DNA of 64,000 bases from Mesorhizobium sp. (GTDB lineage Bacteria > Pseudomonadota > Alphaproteobacteria > Rhizobiales > Rhizobiaceae), in assembly GCF_004962245.1 (NCBI RefSeq), contig NZ_SUHQ01000024.1, forward strand, positions 51,277 through 115,276. The letters are read 5' to 3'. Below are positions 17,562-27,267 of this stretch, piece after piece. The notes under the pieces were generated by a model. It was not told the DNA's origin. It saw only the letters and a program-made list of their open reading frames with translations, and did no database searches. How positions within the stretch are numbered: position 1 is the first letter of the stretch; each line of letters begins with the position of its first letter. The position numbers were made by a program, and so were the translations under genes.

Positions 17562-18490
17562 ATGAAAAAGATTTTGCTGGCTGCCGCTTATCTAACGCTA
17601 CTCGGTGTCCCTGCTCAGGCTGAAACGATCGGCTTCAGCATGCAGCGGTTCGACGACAATTTTCTTGCGATTCTTCGCAGCGGCCTGGAGGCACACGCCA
17701 AGGACCTTGGGAACGTGACCTTGTTGATCGAGGATGCGCAGGGCGACATCGCCCGGCAGCAAAGCCAGATCGAAAATTTCATTGCCGCCAAGGTCGATGG
17801 GATGATCGTGATTCCGGTTGAGGCCGATGCCGGTGTTGCAATGTCGAAGACTGCCGACAAGGCTGGAATACCTCTGGTCTTCGCCAACAATCAGCCTTCC
17901 AACGTCGATGAGCTGCCAGAAAAGCAGGCTTTCGTCGGGTCCGACCAGATCCAGGCAGGCAGCCTGGAGGCGCGCGAGGTGTGTCGCTTGCTGGGCGGCA
18001 AGGGCAAGGCCGTGATTCTGATGGGCGAGCTCGGAACCCTGGTTGCGCGTGGCCGCACCGAGGCGGTGCACGAGGTCTTCAAGTCCGACGAATGCAAGGG
18101 CATCGAAATCGTCGAAGAGCAGACGGCGACCTGGTCGCGCACGCAAGCGCTCGACCTGACTACAAACTGGCTGTCGGCAGGCCTGAACTTCAACGCTGTC
18201 ATCGCCAACAACGACGAGATGGCGCTCGGTGCGCTTCAGGCCATCAAGGCAAGCGGCGGATCAACCGGCGATTACGTGGTTGCTGGCATTGATGCGACGC
18301 AGGAGCCTTGACAGCCATGAAATCAGGCGACCTCAGGGTGACCGTTTTCCAGGACGCCATCAGCCAGGGAAAAGGTGCGCTCGACACCGTTCTAAAGCTG
18401 GCGCGGGGCGAGAATACCGACAGAAAGGTCTTCACCACGCTCGAACTCGTCACCAAGGACAACATGGACAAGTACCTGAACAAGAATTGA
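17562..18490 (+). pseudogene. Sugar-binding protein of ribose-type ABC importer, frameshifted
   Basis: ATG 17562 follows GGAG and opens a signal peptide (MKKILLAAAYLTLLGVPAQA) and a periplasmic-binding fold (ETIGFSMQRFDDNFLAIL, VDGMIVIPVEAD, NAVIANNDEMALGALQAI). At VVAGIDATQ the frame goes wrong and stops at 18311. The expected remainder (AMKSGDLRVTVFQDAISQGK to NMDKYLNKN) is intact in the next frame to 18490. One added base in the GGAGCC context at about 18302-18307 restores it. As read, the protein lacks its last 60 residues and would probably not fold, which would disable the importer unless the deletion is a sequence error. Neighbouring ATPase and permease genes are intact. Confidence 0.87.
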
Positions 18491-18564
18491 TCGCCAACAT
18501 CGCGCGCCGGTCATTTGATCGGCGCGCGGACTGTTTCGTTCGATCTGGATTGGGGACTACTTCC

Positions 18565-20103
18565 ATGCAGACCACAGTCGCCGTTACGCCAACCTCACCT
18601 GGTGTTGAGGACAAGCGTCAGCCCTGCCTGCTGAGCGTGACCGGGATCAGCAAGTCGTTTCCGGGCGTGGTGGCACTCGACGACGTGAGCTTTCAACTGA
18701 GGCGGGGCACTGTCCATGCACTCATGGGCGAAAACGGCGCGGGGAAATCCACGCTGATGAAGATCCTGGCGGGGATATATCAACCCGATGCGGGAGAAAT
18801 CCACCTTGACGGCGTCTCCGCTCAGTTCAAGACGCCGCTCGACGCACTGATGCAGGGTGTAGGCATGATCCATCAGGAGTTGAACCTGATGCCCTCGATG
18901 ACAGTCGCGGAAAACATCTGGATCGGGAGAGAGCCGCGCAACCGATTTGGGATCGTCGATCATCCGCGCATGAATCGCCTGTCGCGAGATCTTCTGACGG
19001 AGCTGAAAATCAACCTCGATCCAGAGATGGAAGTTCGCCATCTGTCGATTGCCAGCAGGCAGATGGTGGAAATCGCGAAGGCGGTTTCCTACCGCTCGCG
19101 TGTCCTGATCATGGACGAGCCCACATCGGCGCTGACAGAGCGCGAGTCGGCCCAGCTTTTCGAGATAATCGACGAGCTGAGGACCCAGGGCATCGGCATC
19201 GTCTACATCTCGCACAAGATGCACGAGATCTTCGAGATATCAGACGAGATCTCCGTTTTTCGTGACGGTAAGTATATCGGCACCCATGCGGCAGCGGCCA
19301 CCAGCCGCGACGAGATCATTCGCATGATGGTCGGCCGTGACATCTCAACACTGTTTCCGAAAGAGAACGTACCAACCAATGATATCTTATTTTCGGTTCG
19401 GGATCTCGCTTTGCGCGGCGTCTTCTCGGGCGTCTCTTTCGATCTGCGGGCGGGCGAGATATTGGGCCTGGCCGGCCTGATCGGCTCGGGGCGGTCCAAC
19501 GTTGCCGAAACCATCTTCGGCGTGACGCCCGCCACCAGCGGCGAGATACGTATAAGGGAGCAACGCGTCGATTTGAGATCGCCACGCGATGCGATCGCCA
19601 ACGGAATGGCTTTCCTGACAGAAGACAGAAAACAGAGCGGTTGTTTTCTCGCCCTCGATATCCTCGAGAACATACAGATTGCCGCTCTTCGAAACCAATT
19701 CGTCAAAGCCGGATTCGTGCAAAACAAGGCGATTGCCGCGGCATGCAGCGAGATGAGCAGGACGTTGCGTGTCAAGAGTTCCGGAATTCACACCACGGTC
19801 GAAAACCTCTCGGGCGGCAACCAGCAGAAGGTGCTGATCGGCCGCTGGCTTTTGACCAAACCGCGCATCCTCATCCTCGACGAACCGACACGCGGCATCG
19901 ACGTCGCCGCCAAAGCCGAGATTCACGCCCTGGTGTCTGCGCTCGCCAGCACGGGAGCGGGCGTCATTCTGATTTCCTCGGAAATGCCGGAGGTCATTGG
20001 AATGAGCGATCGGATCATGGTGATGCATGAAGGCAAGATCACCGGTGTTCTGGATCGCGATGAGGCAACACAGGTCAAGATAATGGAACTCGCTTCGAAG
20101 TAA
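18565..20103 (+). CDS. Ribose-type sugar ABC transporter ATP-binding protein (two ATPase domains)
   Basis: This 512-residue RbsA-type protein has two fused nucleotide-binding domains. The first has Walker A GENGAGKST, LSIASRQMVEIAKAV in place of the usual signature, Walker B VLIMDEPTSALT and YISHKMHEI. The second has GLIGSGRSN instead of a full Walker A, LSGGNQQKVLIGRWL and ILILDEPTRGID. The weak second Walker A is normal in this family. ATG 18565 is chosen over the far upstream in-frame start, which overlaps the binding-protein gene. It is in an operon with the binding protein and the permease. Confidence 0.94.
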   Translation: MQTTVAVTPTSPGVEDKRQPCLLSVTGISKSFPGVVALDDVSFQLRRGTVHALMGENGAGKSTLMKILAGIYQPDAGEIHLDGVSAQFKTPLDALMQGVGMIHQELNLMPSMTVAENIWIGREPRNRFGIVDHPRMNRLSRDLLTELKINLDPEMEVRHLSIASRQMVEIAKAVSYRSRVLIMDEPTSALTERESAQLFEIIDELRTQGIGIVYISHKMHEIFEISDEISVFRDGKYIGTHAAAATSRDEIIRMMVGRDISTLFPKENVPTNDILFSVRDLALRGVFSGVSFDLRAGEILGLAGLIGSGRSNVAETIFGVTPATSGEIRIREQRVDLRSPRDAIANGMAFLTEDRKQSGCFLALDILENIQIAALRNQFVKAGFVQNKAIAAACSEMSRTLRVKSSGIHTTVENLSGGNQQKVLIGRWLLTKPRILILDEPTRGIDVAAKAEIHALVSALASTGAGVILISSEMPEVIGMSDRIMVMHEGKITGVLDRDEATQVKIMELASK

Positions 20104-20126
20104 GCGAGGAATAGAGGAACTGTACA

Positions 20127-21152
20127 ATGGGAAAAGACACGATAGCCGCCATCATTCCTGAGTACCGTGGTGACTTTGGCGGTTGGCGAAAACCGCAGGA
20201 ACTCAATATCTTCCTGGTCCTGGTGGGGATCGTTCTTCTCTGCGAGATGTGCGGCTGGCTTTTGACCGGCCAGAGTTTCGTCTGGAATCCGCAGCGCCTC
20301 ACGATCACCATCCTCCAGGTGTCCGTGGTCGGGATTATCGCAATCGGCGTGACACAAGTCATCATCACCGGCGGCATCGACCTTTCTTCGGGTTCCGTCG
20401 TGGCGGCAAGCGCGATGATGGCGGCTGGATTTGCCCAATCTGCGGAATGGTCGAAGGCGCTCTATCCATCGCTTACTAATTTGCCGGCTATCGTTCCGAT
20501 CGCCGTTGGTGTTCTGATCGGCTTGGTTGCAGGCATAACCAATGGCGTTTTTGTTGCCTATGCCCGAATCCCACCGTTCATCGCGACGCTTGGGATGATG
20601 GTTTCGGCAAGGGGCATTTCGAAATGGTATACAAAAGGGCAGCCCATTTCGGGGTTGACCGAGCAATTCACCGCAATCGGCTCGGCGGCGTGGCCGGTGC
20701 TTGTCTTTGTGGCCGTTGCTATAATTTTCCATGTGGCGCTTCGCTACACACGATACGGCAAGTACACCTATGCCATTGGCGCGAACGTTCAGGCAGCGCG
20801 GGTCTCCGGCATAGATGTCGAAAGGCATCTCGTTAAGGTGTACGCGATTGCTGGTATGCTCGCTGGGCTCGCCGGGATTGTCACCGCGGCACGCGCGCAG
20901 ACGGCTCAATCCGGCATGGGATACATGTATGAGCTCGATGCGATTGCCGCGGCCGTGATCGGCGGAACGTCCCTTGCTGGGGGGGTGGGCCGGATAGGGG
21001 GCACTGTTATCGGCGTAGTGATCTTGGGCGTGATGTCATCAGGCTTCACGTTTCTGCGGGTCGACGCCTACTATCAGGAAATCGTGAAGGGCTTGATCAT
21101 CGTCACGGCCGTGACCATTGATGTCTACCGGAACCGGCAGAAGCGCTCCTAG
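20127..21152 (+). CDS. Ribose-type sugar ABC transporter permease
   Basis: This 341-residue inner-membrane permease is of the RbsC/AraH type. It has about eight to ten hydrophobic segments, the conserved QVIITGGIDLSSGSVVA, the segment FIATLGMMVSARGI and the C-terminal DAIAAAVIGGTSLAGGVGRI, which belong to this family. It starts 23 bases after the ATPase stop with a GGAA-rich leader. It is the last gene of the divergent LacI-controlled operon; no clear terminator hairpin was seen after it. Confidence 0.93.
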   Translation: MGKDTIAAIIPEYRGDFGGWRKPQELNIFLVLVGIVLLCEMCGWLLTGQSFVWNPQRLTITILQVSVVGIIAIGVTQVIITGGIDLSSGSVVAASAMMAAGFAQSAEWSKALYPSLTNLPAIVPIAVGVLIGLVAGITNGVFVAYARIPPFIATLGMMVSARGISKWYTKGQPISGLTEQFTAIGSAAWPVLVFVAVAIIFHVALRYTRYGKYTYAIGANVQAARVSGIDVERHLVKVYAIAGMLAGLAGIVTAARAQTAQSGMGYMYELDAIAAAVIGGTSLAGGVGRIGGTVIGVVILGVMSSGFTFLRVDAYYQEIVKGLIIVTAVTIDVYRNRQKRS

Positions 21153-21533
21153 ACTGAGTCCACTTTCGAAGTCACCAAACTCCAAAAACGATAAAAATCG
21201 TTCAGATAAAAACTCATTGAGTCAGGTAGTTTCCACATGCGCAAAAACGAACTCGGATGCGTGCGGCTTCCCCATCCGCGACCACCCACATGGAGCAGTT
21301 CCTGACGGGACGTCGGTTTGGCACGTCGCTGATTCAAGCTTTTATGACCGTCCGATTTGCGCGCTAAAGTACGCCCTAGCCCTCTGCGCGGCTGGCAACC
21401 CCCCTGTGCATCCAGGCCGCCAATCTCGACAGTCAAGTGCTGGTTGCCGGCGTGGGCGGCCGGTGCGAACATCATACCGGCCAGAATGGCTGCAGTTGTC
21501 AGATTTCGCTTGCGTGTCGTCATTTCTCGATCC
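21153..21533. other. No intact gene; possible decayed secreted-protein start
   Basis: The minus strand from 21523 reads a convincing signal peptide (MTTRKRNLTTAAILAGMMFA, then PAAHAG) and LTVEIGGLDAQGG. After that the sequence loses protein-like character and runs toward the permease end. This looks like the 5' stub of a secreted protein whose body was lost. The family is not recognised with confidence. Confidence 0.4.
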
Positions 21534-21829
21534 TCAATCCTTGATGTGGCCGGGACCGCAGAGGAAACGCGAAGCAGCCGTGGCCCGGTTCAGATCAGAA
21601 CCGCGCCCGAACCGATCCGGCGGTGTGCGCGTGTTTGCGATGTCGCGCCGACGAGGGGGCGTACCGAAGCTCTCCGTCAGCGCCGCGACCGCCTTCTCTC
21701 CTTCGCTCCGCCACCATCCAGCGATCACGACCGTCGCGCCACGGCGCCCGAAGGCAAGCGCAGCGGCACGTCCAATGCCGGTCGCCCCCCGGTGACAAGA
21801 ACCACCCGGTCCTTGAAGTCCTGGTTCAC
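21534..21829 (-). pseudogene. SDR-family dehydrogenase remnant, frameshifted and truncated
   Basis: From GTG 21829 the minus strand encodes NQDFKDRVVLVTGG. After one frame change at the six-C run 21785-21790 it continues as ATGIGRAAALAFGRRGATVV and SEGEKAVAALTESFG, the N-terminal Rossmann half of an SDR. The rest is degraded and stops at 21534, with no NNAG or YxxxK segment. Both a frameshift and loss of the catalytic half are needed to explain it, so this is a true relic and not just one read error. Confidence 0.65.
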
Positions 21830-22176
21830 AAAGCCGTCACGCGATCACCCGCGCGCGTTCAACAATCGCGCGTTGATCGAGCAGGGCCGGCAAGCTGCCC
21901 TCGAGCCGAGCGCGCAGAAAGAAGGGGGCTTCGAGTAGCGGGTTATCCGTTTCCGCGATGTGACCCTTGCTCACAACGCCGGGCAGCACCTGCTCTTGAG
22001 CCACGGCTGCGCCTGACAACAATATTGCCAGAGCAGGAACGACAAGGCTCCAGGCCGGAGTGCTAAAGAACCGCCGGGAGCCGCGGCAACGTACATCAGC
22101 CTGGCCGGAAGGAAGGCTGTCATATCGCCGCTAAGTTGTTTTCGATCAAGTCACAAATTCTCCGCGCATGGCATGA
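21830..22176. other. No intact gene; fragment of a secreted protein on the minus strand
   Basis: The minus strand between about 22070 and 21837 reads a signal-peptide-like stretch (SLVVPALAILLSGAAVAQEQ) followed by about 45 residues (VVSKGHIAETDNPLLEAPFF and on) before a stop. No start with a good ribosome binding site and no family were found. Together with the neighbouring relics it marks a decayed locus between the importer and the PHA synthase. Confidence 0.35.
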
Positions 22177-24057
22177 ATGAGCCGGTATCTTATGCGGATG
22201 GAGGGTATCTTGAGACTTGAACAAGAACGGACTGCTAGGGATGCAGGTTTGGCAACCTCGTCGTCGGAAAAACAGCCGATACCCGAGAAGTCTTCGAAGG
22301 CCAAAACCAGGCGACCGACATTACCGCACGGCGATCGACCGCTGGAGCATCCCCATCTGAACCTTGATCGCGGTGTGCGTGCGGCGATAGCGCGCCTGAG
22401 CGCGGGTGTCTCGGTCCATGCCTTCATTGAAGCCTGGACGGACTGGGCGTTCCACATGTGCGAGTCGCCCGGGCGTCAATTTGAGCTTGCCGAACGCGCC
22501 CGGCAGAATGCCCTGAAGTTGGCAGGCCATCTTGCCAATCTCGGCACCGACGTCGTTCCCCCATTTGCGCCCAAGCCCTATGATCATCGCTTCGAGTATC
22601 CGGGCTGGCTGAAGCCTCCGTTCCAAATGTGGCAGCAAGGATTTCTCGCCGTTCAGGACTGGTGGGACCACGCGACCGATCACCTGCGGGGTCTGCGGCC
22701 CGAGGATGCAGACCGGACCCGATTCATGGCGCGACAGGCGCTCGACACGGTATCGCCGTCGAACTTCCCATCGCTCAACCCCGAGATCATCGCCGCGACC
22801 GTCGCTACCGGGGGGCGGAACCTGACCGAGGGCGCGGCTCATTTCGCGGAGGACCTGCTGAAGACTCTGACCCAGACCCACGATCCGGCGCCCGAGGGGT
22901 TTCGCGTGGGCCAGGCCCTGGCCTGCACGCCGGGCACGGTGGTCTTCCGCAACGATCTGTTCGAACTGATCCAGTATGCACCGCAAGCTGCGGAGGTCCA
23001 GGCAGAGCCGGTTCTGATCGTGCCGGCCTGGATCATGAAATACTACATCCTTGACCTCTCACCGCACAATTCGATGGTCAATTACCTTGTCAGTCAAGGC
23101 TTCACGGTCTTCATGATCTCGTGGTGCAACCCGACCGCCGAGCAGGCCGATCTGTCGCTGGAGGACTACCGCAGGACAGGTGTCATGACGGCACTCGATG
23201 CGGTCAATGCCATCGTGCCGGACCGCAAAGTCCATGCGGTCGGTTACTGTCTCGGCGGCACGATCCTGGCAATAACGACGGCAACGATGGCGCGCCAGCG
23301 CGACGACCGCCTCGCCAGCATCACGCTGATGGCCGCGCAGGTTGATTTCGCCGAAGCGGGCGAGCTGTTGCTCTTCGTCGATGAGAGCCAGGTAGCCTTC
23401 CTTGAGGACATGATGTGGGATCAAGGCTATCTCGATCGCCCGCAGATGGCGCGGACCTTCTCGACGATCCGGTCCGAGGATCTGATCTGGTCCCGGGCCG
23501 TTCGGCGATATTTCTTGGGCCAGGACGATCTGCCCACCGACATGGGCGTGTGGGTGGCGGATACCACGCGGATGCCCGCGCGGATGCATTCGCAGTATTT
23601 GAGGAGTCTGTTTCTGGAGAACCGTCTGACGGCGGGGCGCTTCGCGGTCGAGGGCCGTGTGATCGCTCTCAAGGACATTTCCGCCCCGATGTTTGTCATT
23701 GCCACCGAGACGGACCACATCGCGCCGTGGAAGTCGGTCTACAAGACGCAGCTGTTCACCGACTGCGACCTGACTTTCGTGCTGACCAGCGGCGGCCATA
23801 ACAGCGGCATCGTCAACCAACCCGGCAATCCGCGCAGCCGATACCACGCGTCACACCGACCAACCGGGGCGTTCTACGTCGGGCCAGACGACTGGCTGGC
23901 CAAGGCGACGGCCCGAGAGGGATCCTGGTGGCCGGAATGGAAGATCTGGCTGGAAGGCAAAAGCAGCGGCCTCGTGCCGCCGCCTGCGTCGGGCGCCCCG
24001 GACAGGGGCCTTGCGCCGATCGTCGCGGCACCTGGCACCTTTGTCTTCCAGACATGA
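22177..24057 (+). CDS. phaC: Poly(3-hydroxyalkanoate) polymerase (PHA synthase)
   Basis: This 626-residue cytoplasmic enzyme polymerises hydroxyacyl-CoA into polyester storage granules. The PHB polymerase N-terminal domain is visible (YPGWLKPPFQMWQQGFLAVQ), then the alpha/beta hydrolase part with the lipase-like box GYCLGG holding the nucleophile Cys358. The catalytic Asp lies in TETDHIAPW and the His in SGGHNSGIV. ATG 22177 has no clear ribosome binding site; GGAGGG at 22200-22205 could instead serve TTG 22210. It stands alone without phaA, phaB, phasin or phaR beside it, so it may be a secondary synthase. Confidence 0.93.
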   Translation: MSRYLMRMEGILRLEQERTARDAGLATSSSEKQPIPEKSSKAKTRRPTLPHGDRPLEHPHLNLDRGVRAAIARLSAGVSVHAFIEAWTDWAFHMCESPGRQFELAERARQNALKLAGHLANLGTDVVPPFAPKPYDHRFEYPGWLKPPFQMWQQGFLAVQDWWDHATDHLRGLRPEDADRTRFMARQALDTVSPSNFPSLNPEIIAATVATGGRNLTEGAAHFAEDLLKTLTQTHDPAPEGFRVGQALACTPGTVVFRNDLFELIQYAPQAAEVQAEPVLIVPAWIMKYYILDLSPHNSMVNYLVSQGFTVFMISWCNPTAEQADLSLEDYRRTGVMTALDAVNAIVPDRKVHAVGYCLGGTILAITTATMARQRDDRLASITLMAAQVDFAEAGELLLFVDESQVAFLEDMMWDQGYLDRPQMARTFSTIRSEDLIWSRAVRRYFLGQDDLPTDMGVWVADTTRMPARMHSQYLRSLFLENRLTAGRFAVEGRVIALKDISAPMFVIATETDHIAPWKSVYKTQLFTDCDLTFVLTSGGHNSGIVNQPGNPRSRYHASHRPTGAFYVGPDDWLAKATAREGSWWPEWKIWLEGKSSGLVPPPASGAPDRGLAPIVAAPGTFVFQT

Positions 24058-24806
24058 CCTCGCACCGGCCTGGGCAGACAACTTGCAAGGCTCGGATCCC
24101 ACGGCACCTCGACCGTGAAAGGAGAGCGACGTGCCCCATCCCGCTTGACATTCCATGGCGCCGCAGGGGCCGTTACGGGATCATGCTTCCGGCTCGACTG
24201 CGTCTGGCCCGCTCACCAGAACCAAGGATTTTGCCCCTTTCGTATGCCGATCAAGCAATTAGGTATATTGGCAGGATAGCGGAATTCGCCCTCACCGCTC
24301 CGAAACCAATGGAGTTCGGAGAGACTGGAGCTTATTGGAATCAAGAGGGGTGGCTTCTGCCGATCTTTTGGACACCGCTTTCCCCTTCGATCCATCCCAA
24401 GACAATAATAGGTAGTCTAGGCCCGCTCCCGCCGAGGCGATATTTGCCATTCCATCTAGTTTCGGGCTAAGGCAATCAAAAGGCCTATCCGACAGGCATT
24501 CCACAGAATACCTTCGAATTGGTGATAGCCTGCGCCACTTTCAGCCGCGAGGCGCTGTCACGCGGCGGCTCGAATAGCCTGAACTTTGAAGTGATTAATG
24601 AGCTTGGACGACACTGTCGAACGTCGTATAGCGGACGACGATCAGCTTGAAGACACGATCAAAAGAGCGTCATCCTTGGACCCTCCTGGGTAGTACAAAT
24701 TGAAAATTGCGGCCTCATGTTTCAAAACAGGTCGGTGGACCCGCGAGGATGGTTTCGAAGCGGGGCGCCCACGGTCCTCAAGGCGAATTCTAAAAGACGT
24801 TCAACA
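24058..24806. other. 749-bp gap without a recognisable gene
   Basis: No open frame here has a family-like product on either strand, and base composition is lower in GC than its neighbours from about 24200. It probably contains the promoter of the glycosyltransferase cluster that starts at 24807. No clear -35/-10 pair or repeat was identified. Confidence 0.5.
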
Positions 24807-26021
24807 ATGACCCAGCACGTACAAAATGCTCGAATTCTCATGTACAGCCACGACACGTTCGGGCTCGGCCACTTGCAGCGCTGCCGGACGATCGCGCATT
24901 CGCTGGTCGAGGATTTCCGCGGACTTCAGGTGCTTATCATTTCGGGTGCGACTATCGCTGGCGCCTTCGACTACCGCGCCCGTGTCGACTTCGTGAAGAT
25001 CCCCAGCGTCATCAAGTTGCGCAACGGCGAATACACCTCGCTGGAAAAGGATATCGATCTGCATGAGACGCTAAGGATGCGCCAGTCGATCATCCGCCAC
25101 ACAGCCGAGACCTTCCGGCCGGATATCTTCATTGTCGACAAGGAACCGCTCGGCCTGCGCGGTGAAATCGAGGACACGCTATCCTACCTCAAGACGCGGG
25201 GCACCACGCTCGTGCTTGGCCTGCGCGAGGTGATGGACGCGCCGCACCTGCTCGAAGCGGAGTGGGCACGCAGGGATGTGATGCGCAAGATAGGCCTGTT
25301 TTACGACAAGGTCTGGGCTTATGGTCCGCCGGATTTCTACGATCCGTTGACCGGCTTGGATGTGCCGCCGGCTATTAGGGCAAAGATGAAGTTCGTCGGT
25401 TTCCTGCAACGGAGCCTGCAGAAGAACGAGTTGCCCGGCCACCGGCCCGAGGGCGACTATATCCTCGTTACCACCGGTGGCGGCGGTGACGGCGCCGACC
25501 TGATCCACGACGTCATCGATGCCTATCAGCAGGATCCGCAATTGCAGTATAGGGCGCTGATCGTGCTTGGGCCTTACATGCCGGCGCGCCAGCGCAACAA
25601 GCTGCTCAAGAAGGGATCCAGGATCCCTTATATCAAGATCATCGAGTTCGACAACCGCATGGAAGAGCTGATTGCCGGCGCCAAGGCGGTAGTGGCGATG
25701 GGCGGTTACAACACCTATTGCGAGATACTGTCTTTCGACAAGCCGGCGCTGATCGTGCCGCGCGTCAAGCCCCGCGAGGAACAACTGATCCGCGCACGGC
25801 GCGCAGCTGAACTCGGCCTCATCGAGATACTTTTGCCGGAAGAAGCCGAGGATTCTCAGCGGTTTGCCGATGCACTGAAGGTGCTGCCGGACCGGCCCCG
25901 CCCATCGCAGAGCAACCCGCATCTGACGCTGGAAGGGCTGCCTCATATTTCCGAAATCGTCGCGGAACTGCTCGACCGGCGGGCCGGCCATCACCTTTCG
26001 GTCATTGAAGGCATGAACTGA
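24807..26021 (+). CDS. Glycosyltransferase, MurG/GT28-like fold
   Basis: This 404-residue protein begins ARILMYSHDTFGLGHLQRCR, the nucleotide-sugar transferase start seen in MurG-like proteins. The C-terminal half has VTTGGGGDGADLI, then VVAMGGYNTYCEILSFDKPA and RVKPREEQLIRARR, matching the donor-binding site of GT28/GT-B enzymes. ATG 24807 is chosen because the fold starts right after it; the longer in-frame reading from 24717 adds unrelated residues. It heads a three-gene glycosyltransferase operon, and the third gene is of the same type. The acceptor and product are unknown; a cell-surface or secreted glycan is likely. Confidence 0.85.
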   Translation: MTQHVQNARILMYSHDTFGLGHLQRCRTIAHSLVEDFRGLQVLIISGATIAGAFDYRARVDFVKIPSVIKLRNGEYTSLEKDIDLHETLRMRQSIIRHTAETFRPDIFIVDKEPLGLRGEIEDTLSYLKTRGTTLVLGLREVMDAPHLLEAEWARRDVMRKIGLFYDKVWAYGPPDFYDPLTGLDVPPAIRAKMKFVGFLQRSLQKNELPGHRPEGDYILVTTGGGGDGADLIHDVIDAYQQDPQLQYRALIVLGPYMPARQRNKLLKKGSRIPYIKIIEFDNRMEELIAGAKAVVAMGGYNTYCEILSFDKPALIVPRVKPREEQLIRARRAAELGLIEILLPEEAEDSQRFADALKVLPDRPRPSQSNPHLTLEGLPHISEIVAELLDRRAGHHLSVIEGMN

Positions 26022-26022
26022 G

Positions 26023-27267
26023 TTGCAACATCGCAAGATCGTCGTGGTTCTGAAGGGCTATCCGCGGCTGTCGGAAACCTTCATCGCGCAGGAACTGCTC
26101 GGTCTGGAGCGTGCGGGGTTCGACCTGATACTCGTCGCGCTCAGGCGGCCGACCGACGCAAAACGCCACCCCGTGCATGACGAGATCAAAGCGCCCGTCC
26201 ATTATCTGCCGGAATATCTGCATGAAGAGCCGCTGCGCGTGGTTCGCTCGCTGTTTGCCTATCTGCTGCGGCCGGGCTTCTGGCGCGCTCTCGGATCGCT
26301 GGCGGCCGATCTCCCCCGCGACTTTACGCGCAATCGCGCGCGCCGCTTCGGGCAAGCGCTCGTGCTGGCGGCCGAATGGCCGGAAGACGCGGGCTGGCTG
26401 CATGCACATTTCGCGCACACGCCGGCGTCGGTGACGCGCTATGCCAGCCAGCTTCGTGGACTGCCCTGGAGCTGCTCGGCCCATGCCAAGGACATCTGGA
26501 CTTCGGCGGACTGGGATCTGGCTGGCAAGCTTGCCTCGGCGCGCTGGACGGTCACTTGCACGCAAACCGGTTTCGACCGTCTGAAAAAACTCGCTAACGG
26601 CAACTCGTCTGTGCATCTGAGCTATCATGGGCTCGACCTTGATCGCTTCGGCAGTTTCGGCGAGGCGCGAAAACAGCATGACGGCTCGGCGCCGGACGAA
26701 CCGGTTGTCGTTCTGAGTGTCGGGCGCGCCGTTGAAAAGAAAGGTTACGATACGTTGCTGGAGGCCCTTGCCCTCTTGCCCGGTGATTTGGCGTGGCGTT
26801 TCGAGCATATCGGCGGCGGCGAGGAACTGGAACGGCTCAAGGCGCTGGCGCAAAAGCTCGGACTGGATGGCCGCGTCTCCTGGAAAGGCGCGCTTGCGCA
26901 GGAGGAGGTGCTTGAGCACTACCGCTGCGCCGACATCTTCGCCCTGGCCTGCAGGATCACCGCAAATGGCGACCGGGACGGACTGCCGAATGTTCTGGTG
27001 GAGGCGGCTAGCCAGCGGCTTGCCTGCGTGTCGACCGAGATTTCCGGCGTGCCGGAGCTTTTATCGCCAGATGAAACCGGGCTGCTGGTTCCGACGGAAA
27101 ACCCAATTGCCCTGGCACAGGCTCTGGAGCGCCTGATCCGTGATCCCGTGCTGCGCGCCCGCCTCGGCGACGCCGCAGAGCGGCGCGTACGCGGCGATTT
27201 CGATCATATGGCAAGCATTGGACAGCTCAAGGAACTGTTCGAGCGGGAGTGGCGGGCCGCCGAATGA
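26023..27267 (+). CDS. Glycosyltransferase family 4-type protein (colanic-acid-transferase-like)
   Basis: This 414-residue GT-B enzyme has an N-terminal domain with LKGYPRLSETFIAQELLGLE and WLHAHFAHTPASV, and a C-terminal donor domain with VVLSVGRAVEKKGYDTLLEA and the conserved EX7E region DGLPNVLVEAASQRLACVST. This layout resembles exopolysaccharide transferases of the WcaL/AmsK type. The start is TTG 26023, one base after the preceding stop. Its end overlaps the next gene by ATGA, so the three transferases are translated together. Confidence 0.86.
   Translation: MQHRKIVVVLKGYPRLSETFIAQELLGLERAGFDLILVALRRPTDAKRHPVHDEIKAPVHYLPEYLHEEPLRVVRSLFAYLLRPGFWRALGSLAADLPRDFTRNRARRFGQALVLAAEWPEDAGWLHAHFAHTPASVTRYASQLRGLPWSCSAHAKDIWTSADWDLAGKLASARWTVTCTQTGFDRLKKLANGNSSVHLSYHGLDLDRFGSFGEARKQHDGSAPDEPVVVLSVGRAVEKKGYDTLLEALALLPGDLAWRFEHIGGGEELERLKALAQKLGLDGRVSWKGALAQEEVLEHYRCADIFALACRITANGDRDGLPNVLVEAASQRLACVSTEISGVPELLSPDETGLLVPTENPIALAQALERLIRDPVLRARLGDAAERRVRGDFDHMASIGQLKELFEREWRAAE

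Noticed and set aside
18565..20103. Weak second Walker A in the ribose-type ATPase as an anomaly
   Set aside because: GLIGSGRSN is normal for the second domain of RbsA-type proteins.
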